Assembly: GCA_001770785.1 (NCBI GenBank)
Contig: MERZ01000054.1
Location: 409-9,978, forward strand
Origin: Burkholderiales bacterium RIFCSPHIGHO2_12_FULL_61_11
GTDB lineage: Bacteria; Pseudomonadota; Gammaproteobacteria; Burkholderiales; Burkholderiaceae_C
DNA: 9,570 nucleotides
Reading direction: 5' to 3'
The position numbers were made by a program, and so were the translations under genes. Under the pieces are notes generated by a model that worked only from the letters and a program-made list of their open reading frames with translations, had not been told where the DNA came from and made no database searches. Positions 6,035-9,570 of the stretch are shown piece after piece (position 1 is the first letter of the stretch; the number at the start of each line of letters is the position of its first letter).

Positions 6035-6600
6035 GGTGTCTTACTTAAAGAAAATTTGAATTCGATGCAGAACTTGTATCTCAGTGGGTAGTTTCTTTGC
6101 ACGGTGTCCGTCCTTGCCCTGAACCTGCGAACAATGCGGCCTTGGTTAAGGTCTGCTCGAAAAAATCATTGATGGGCTTGGCATGCTTTGGCGGATGTGA
6201 CTGTAGCCCATGTGCTTTCTGACCGCGGTGTTGACGCCGACCGAACCCCACTCTTGGAAATTTCTTGCCAAGCTGTGCCAAACACTCCAGAGGCGTCTTC
6301 ACGTTGTGGGGGGCCTGCGGCCGGCCTTGGCAGGGGCCCTGTAAAAATGAATTCAAGAAGGCAAATTCACAGCCGTTTACACTGCCACTTTCAACCCGGT
6401 CAGCCGGTACGACGATGGAGGCTAAATCAGCTTCGCTTCAGACTCATGCCTGAATTGGAAAATACTGTCTGAGGCAGAGTGGGTGCCGTGCCATGGTTTC
6501 TGCGCAATCCGGAGCCTGAACACGTTTTGTTTGGGTCAAGGCTTCGGTGCAGCTCGCAGCGCCGAGCCATGGACCCTCAAGAACATCAATGGATGAGTGC
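6035..6600. other. 566-base intergenic region between divergent iclR and thioesterase operons
   Basis: No convincing gene is visible on either strand; frames of up to about 90 codons exist, but none has a recognisable domain or a good ribosome binding site. The segment next to iclR is AT-rich and contains GAAAATTTGAATTC (6050-6063), which loosely recalls the GAAATTT core of the repeats beyond iclR. Around 6308-6342 there is a very GC-rich patch with an FseI-like GGCCGGCC and a CAGGG/CCCTG hairpin with a one-base centre. The promoters of iclR and of the plus-strand operon must lie here or nearby, but I cannot pick a convincing -35/-10 pair. The region may hold decayed sequence of unknown origin. 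Confidence 0.5.
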
Positions 6601-7062
6601 ATGAAAAATGAGCTGGATAGACAACGATCAGAACGTCCCAAGCCATTGATGCGTCAAGATTTTCGGGCCTTTCGTGCCATGCAAACCCGGTGGATGGACA
6701 ACGACCTGTATGGCCACATCAACAATGTTGTTTACTACAGCTGGTTTGACACGGCAGTCAACGGTTTGCTGATCGAGCGGGGTGCCCTGGATATTCATTC
6801 TGGCCGCGTGATTGGCCTGGTGGTCGAAACGCAATGCAACTACTTTGCACCGCTGGCGTTCCCGGAGCCAGTGGTAGCGGGTGTTCGCGTGGCGCGTATT
6901 GGCGCGTCCAGCGTACGCTATGAGGTGGCGCTTTTCCCTGGCGATGAAAACCAGCCCTGCGCTGCCAAAGGCCATTTTGTGCATGTCTACGTAGACCGCA
7001 GCTCTCGCCGACCGGTTGCCTTGCCGACTCAATTACTCTGTGTACTGGAGACCTTAAAGTGA
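6601..7062 (+). CDS. Hot-dog acyl-CoA thioesterase (4HBT-like)
   Basis: A 153-aa hot-dog-fold protein of the 4-hydroxybenzoyl-CoA thioesterase/YbgC type, expected to hydrolyse an acyl-CoA or aroyl-CoA. The active-site helix is clear: RWMDNDLYGHINNVVYYSWF at residues 30-49, with Asp35 at the position of the catalytic Asp of 4HBT (D-x-x-G-H-x-N-N pattern). It continues with VVETQCNYFAPLAFPE and GHFVHVYVDR, both typical of the group. Several starts are possible in frame (GTG 6547, ATG 6589, ATG 6601); family members begin about 15-25 residues before the RWMDND motif, so 6601 or 6589 is preferred, although the ribosome binding site is weak for both. Its stop overlaps the start of the nitroreductase gene, giving translational coupling. 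It is distinct from PaaI, and the substrate is unknown. Confidence 0.87.
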   Translation: MKNELDRQRSERPKPLMRQDFRAFRAMQTRWMDNDLYGHINNVVYYSWFDTAVNGLLIERGALDIHSGRVIGLVVETQCNYFAPLAFPEPVVAGVRVARIGASSVRYEVALFPGDENQPCAAKGHFVHVYVDRSSRRPVALPTQLLCVLETLK

Positions 7063-7814
7063 TCCCTGCTGTGACCCAAGCGCTTGCTGATTTATCTGCC
7101 GATGACCTCGCTGTCAGCGAGGCTCCCAACCCGGTTGACCAGGCCATCGAGAGCCGTCAGTCGATACGCCAGTTTCTGCCAACGCCGGTGCCGCGACCCA
7201 CCATCGCCCGCCTGCTGGAAGTCGCCAGCCGCGCACCTTCAGGCACCAACACCCAGCCGTGGAAAGTCTATGTGCTGCAGGGCGCCAGCAAGGACCGTCT
7301 GATGGACAAGGTCTGCCAGGCGCATGACGCCCTGCGCGCCAACCCCGCGCTGGCCGAGCAGTACAAGGAAGAGTACGACTACTACCCGGAGAAATGGGTG
7401 TCGCCCTATATTGACCGGCGGCGCGAAAATGGCTGGAGCCTGTATGGGCTGCTCGGCATTGTCAAGGGCGACAAGGACAAGATGCACTTGCAGCATCAGC
7501 GCAACTACCGGTTTTTCGACGCGCCGGTAGGCTTGATGTTCACGGTTGACCGAATCATGGGGCGGGGCTCGCTTCTCGACTATGGCATGTTCCTGCAAAA
7601 CATCATGGTGGCTGCGCGTGCCCGTGGTCTGCACACCTGCCCGCAGCAGTCGTGGAATCGTTTTTCCAGTATCGTCCTGCCGCATATCGGTGCCAGTGCG
7701 CAGGAGATGCTGGTTTGCGGCATGTGCCTCGGCTTTGCCGATGAAACGGCGCCGGTGAATACTTTGCGCACGCCGCGTGTCAGCGTGGGCGAATTCACCC
7801 AGTGGCTGGACTGA
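7059..7814 (+). CDS. Nitroreductase-family FMN-dependent oxidoreductase
   Basis: A 251-aa flavoprotein of the nitroreductase superfamily, which uses NAD(P)H to reduce nitroaromatics, quinones or other electron-poor compounds; some members instead dehydrogenate or desaturate specific substrates. The FMN-phosphate motif is SRQSIRQF (residues 32-39), followed by SRAPSGTNTQPWKVYV (57-72), a central insertion with charged and aromatic residues (about 92-145), then GMFLQNIMVAARARGL and GMCLGFAD in the C-terminal half, all in family order. It begins with GTG at 7059, sharing GTGA with the thioesterase stop, and has GGAG eight bases upstream. It is followed after 24 bases by the fused transporter permease. 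The general style recalls nitrobenzoate reductases such as PnbA, but the substrate cannot be read from the sequence. The gene appears intact. Confidence 0.9.
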   Translation: MIPAVTQALADLSADDLAVSEAPNPVDQAIESRQSIRQFLPTPVPRPTIARLLEVASRAPSGTNTQPWKVYVLQGASKDRLMDKVCQAHDALRANPALAEQYKEEYDYYPEKWVSPYIDRRRENGWSLYGLLGIVKGDKDKMHLQHQRNYRFFDAPVGLMFTVDRIMGRGSLLDYGMFLQNIMVAARARGLHTCPQQSWNRFSSIVLPHIGASAQEMLVCGMCLGFADETAPVNTLRTPRVSVGEFTQWLD

Positions 7815-7838
7815 GCCCTGTCATGCGGGATTGACCGC

Positions 7839-9570
7839 ATGCCTTTTTCCATGGTTCAGCTGCTCGGCGGGCTGTCTTACGCCACCACGCTGTTCCTGAT
7901 GGCCGCGGGGCTGACGCTGATCTTCGGCGTGACGCGCATTGTCAATTTTGCGCATGGCAGTTTTTTTATGCTGGGCGCGCTGTTCACGGCGCACTGGGTC
8001 ACCGACTGGTTTCCGGCCTGGGGAGAAAGCGCACCGCTGTATCTTGTTGCCATGCTTTTAGGAGCTGCCTGCGCTGGACTGGCAGGAGCTATAGCCGAAT
8101 TTTTCTTGTTAAGACGAATGGCCGGAGCGCCTGAGTTGTACCAACTGGTGGCAACCTTCGGCTTGAGTCTGGCGCTGCATGACGCGATGCAGTGGGGCTT
8201 TGGTCCGGACGAGGTGTTTGCGCCGCGTTTTCCGGGGCTCAAAGGCGCAGTGCAAATCGGAGATGAGTTTTTCCCCACCTACCAGCTGGCAATGATTTCG
8301 CTCGCACCGCTGGTCTGGCTGGGCCTGCATGGGTTGCTGCGGCGCTCGCTGTTTGGCCAGCGCCTGCGCGCCGCCACGCAAGACCGCGCCATGCTGGCAG
8401 CGCTGGGCGTGAATCCCAAGCCGCTGATGCTGGGCGCGGTGGTGCTCGGCTGCGCGCTGGCGGGGCTGGGCGGCGCTTTGGTCTTGCCGCGCGAGCCGGC
8501 GAATCTGCAGATGGACATGAACGTGATTGTGGAGACTTTCGTGGTCGTCGTCACAGGCGGCTTGGGCAGCATAGGCGGCGCATTTGCGGCAGCTTTGCTG
8601 ATCGGTCTGGTTCATGCCTTTGGCATTGTGATGCTTCCGCAGGCTACGCTGGTCATTGTGTTTTTGACCATGGCGGTGGTCTTGGTGTTTCGACCCCAGG
8701 GGATCAACGGTTTGTCGACTTCGTCGCATGAAACCAGTGGCGGCGTACGCGAGGCGGCGCAGAAGTTTCGTGGTCTTCGTCTCGGCTGGCTCTGGACCTT
8801 GGCCATTGCCACGGCTTTTGTGCTGCTGGCCTCGCTGGCCTGGGCGGGCGGGCCTTATTGGCAAGCCTTGGCGGCCGATGCGCTGATCTTGATGATCTTT
8901 GGCATCAGCCTGCAAGCCATGATGGCGCTGGGCGGCCTGGTCAGTTTTGGTCATGCGGCTTTTTTTGCGCTGGGGGGCTATGGTGCCGCGCTGTCGCACG
9001 GTCTTTGGGGCGCGTCGCTGCCGCTGGCGCTGGCGGCCGGCTGCGGCGCGGCGCTGGCGGTGGCTGCAGTGTTCGGTGCGGCGGTGGTGCGCAGCAGCGG
9101 CGTGTATCTGGCCATGCTGTCGCTGGCGCTGGCGCAGGTGATCTGGGCCAGCGCCAGCCAGTGGGTCAGCCTCACAGGCGGTGACAACGGCCTGATTGGC
9201 CTGGCACTGGTCGGCGATGAGGGCCGGCCGCTTTTTTATGCGCTGCTGGTAGCGCTGGCGCTGATTGCGGTGCTGGCGCTGCGACATCTTGGCCGCTCTG
9301 TCATGGGCGCGGCGCTGCAGGCCGGGCGTGATGCGCCCTTGCGCGCTGCCGCATCCGGCTTGCCGGTGGCGTGGCTCAACTACCGAATCTTTGTTGAAAG
9401 TGCGGTGCTGGCGGGCCTGGCTGGCGGACTTTTCGCCGCGCACAAGGGCGCCGTGTTTCCATCGCTGGCCTCGGTTTCAACATCGGTGGATGCCTTGCTG
9501 GTGGTCTTGCTCGGGGGGGTGCATCAACTCTGGGGCGCCGTGGTGGGCAGCATGCTGCTGAGCTATGCCA
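7839..9570 (+). CDS. Fused LivH-LivM branched-chain-type ABC transporter permease (partial at right edge)
   Basis: One uninterrupted frame of 577 codons runs off the window. It encodes both inner-membrane permeases of a branched-chain-amino-acid/aromatic-acid type importer in a single chain. The LivH half (about residues 1-290) has GLTLIFGVTRIVNFAHGSFF near the start, the ATPase-contacting region RAATQDRAMLAALGVN, TGGLGSIGGAFAAALLIG, and ends with VFRPQGINGL. A hydrophilic linker (about 291-310) leads into the LivM half, with MALGGLVSFGHAAFFALGGY near 360, TGGDNGLIGL, a second contact region (GRDAPLRAAASGLP), and LLGGVHQLWGAVVG near the edge. Separate livH and livM genes are commoner. The ATG at 7839 has GGGA eight bases upstream; an ATG four codons later is possible. 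ATPase and binding-protein genes presumably follow. In this context it may import an aromatic or organic acid. Confidence 0.92.
   Translation, partial: MPFSMVQLLGGLSYATTLFLMAAGLTLIFGVTRIVNFAHGSFFMLGALFTAHWVTDWFPAWGESAPLYLVAMLLGAACAGLAGAIAEFFLLRRMAGAPELYQLVATFGLSLALHDAMQWGFGPDEVFAPRFPGLKGAVQIGDEFFPTYQLAMISLAPLVWLGLHGLLRRSLFGQRLRAATQDRAMLAALGVNPKPLMLGAVVLGCALAGLGGALVLPREPANLQMDMNVIVETFVVVVTGGLGSIGGAFAAALLIGLVHAFGIVMLPQATLVIVFLTMAVVLVFRPQGINGLSTSSHETSGGVREAAQKFRGLRLGWLWTLAIATAFVLLASLAWAGGPYWQALAADALILMIFGISLQAMMALGGLVSFGHAAFFALGGYGAALSHGLWGASLPLALAAGCGAALAVAAVFGAAVVRSSGVYLAMLSLALAQVIWASASQWVSLTGGDNGLIGLALVGDEGRPLFYALLVALALIAVLALRHLGRSVMGAALQAGRDAPLRAAASGLPVAWLNYRIFVESAVLAGLAGGLFAAHKGAVFPSLASVSTSVDALLVVLLGGVHQLWGAVVGSMLLSYA

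Noticed and set aside
6081..6356. 91-codon minus-strand frame with stretches faintly like IS transposase tails (HAKPINDFF, TPLECLAQL, LFAGS)
   Set aside because: The resemblances are a few residues each and not in a consistent order for any one IS family; no terminal inverted repeats or target-site duplication were found.
6547..6600. GTG start giving the thioesterase 18 extra residues
   Set aside because: The extra residues show no family similarity and there is no ribosome binding site before the GTG; later ATGs fit the usual family N-terminus better.
8109..9443. 444-codon open frame on the minus strand opposite the permease gene
   Set aside because: It is the antisense of a GC-rich, well-conserved LivH-LivM coding sequence; its translation is a low-complexity Gln/Arg/His-rich string with no domain, as expected from a shadow frame.
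9511..9517. Run of seven G in the permease gene as a programmed-slippage or frameshift site
   Set aside because: The frame is intact through it and the encoded LLGGVHQLWG is a normal LivM motif; a sequencing-error hotspot at most.
1..9570. CRISPR arrays, tRNA/rRNA genes, phage attachment sites or antiphage defence genes
   Set aside because: No regularly spaced repeats, tRNA-like cloverleaf or defence-type domains were recognised on either strand; the content is metabolic.

Overview
The window looks like the chromosome of a betaproteobacterium of the Comamonadaceae type (Polaromonas/Rhodoferax/Acidovorax-like). This is inferred from GC-rich codon use, the PaaN-type stand-alone aldehyde dehydrogenase and the protein styles; no database search was possible. 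All gene content points to aromatic or acyl-CoA catabolism and its transport.

Left block (about 1-6034), all on the minus strand, so transcription runs right to left: an IclR-family regulator (5243-6034); an AT-rich regulatory stretch with a good sigma70-type promoter and two near-identical 14-bp repeats (5135-5232); a decayed livF (about 4676-5060); a metallo-beta-lactamase-fold hydrolase (3701-4669); a VOC-fold metalloenzyme (3126-3665); a gutted fumarylacetoacetate-hydrolase-family gene (2907-3119); paaN (1174-2841); paaG (367-1164); a gutted gene that looks like paaH (206-367); and the start of paaI (1-213, running off the left edge). Tight spacing suggests one operon or two. The paa genes isomerise the epoxide of phenylacetyl-CoA to the oxepin (PaaG), oxidise the ring-opened semialdehyde (PaaN) and rescue CoA from dead-end esters (PaaI).

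Middle (6035-6600): 566 bases between the divergent iclR and the plus-strand operon, in which I see no convincing gene.

Right block (6601-9570), plus strand: a hot-dog acyl-CoA thioesterase, a nitroreductase-family flavoprotein whose start overlaps the thioesterase stop by 4 bases, and, 24 bases on, a fused LivH-LivM permease of a branched-chain-amino-acid-type ABC importer that runs off the right edge.

The most unusual aspect is gene decay inside an otherwise intact operon. Two genes (FAH family, and probably paaH) appear to have lost nearly all of their middle in frame while keeping both ends and their spacing to neighbours, and a livF remnant with two single-base frameshifts now forms the leader between a promoter and the hydrolase gene. 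The hydrolase itself has lost the residues of one of the two metal sites typical of its fold, while its VOC neighbour keeps a full set of four metal ligands, giving a glyoxalase I/II-like pair worth testing. I see no CRISPR array, tRNA, rRNA or intact mobile element.
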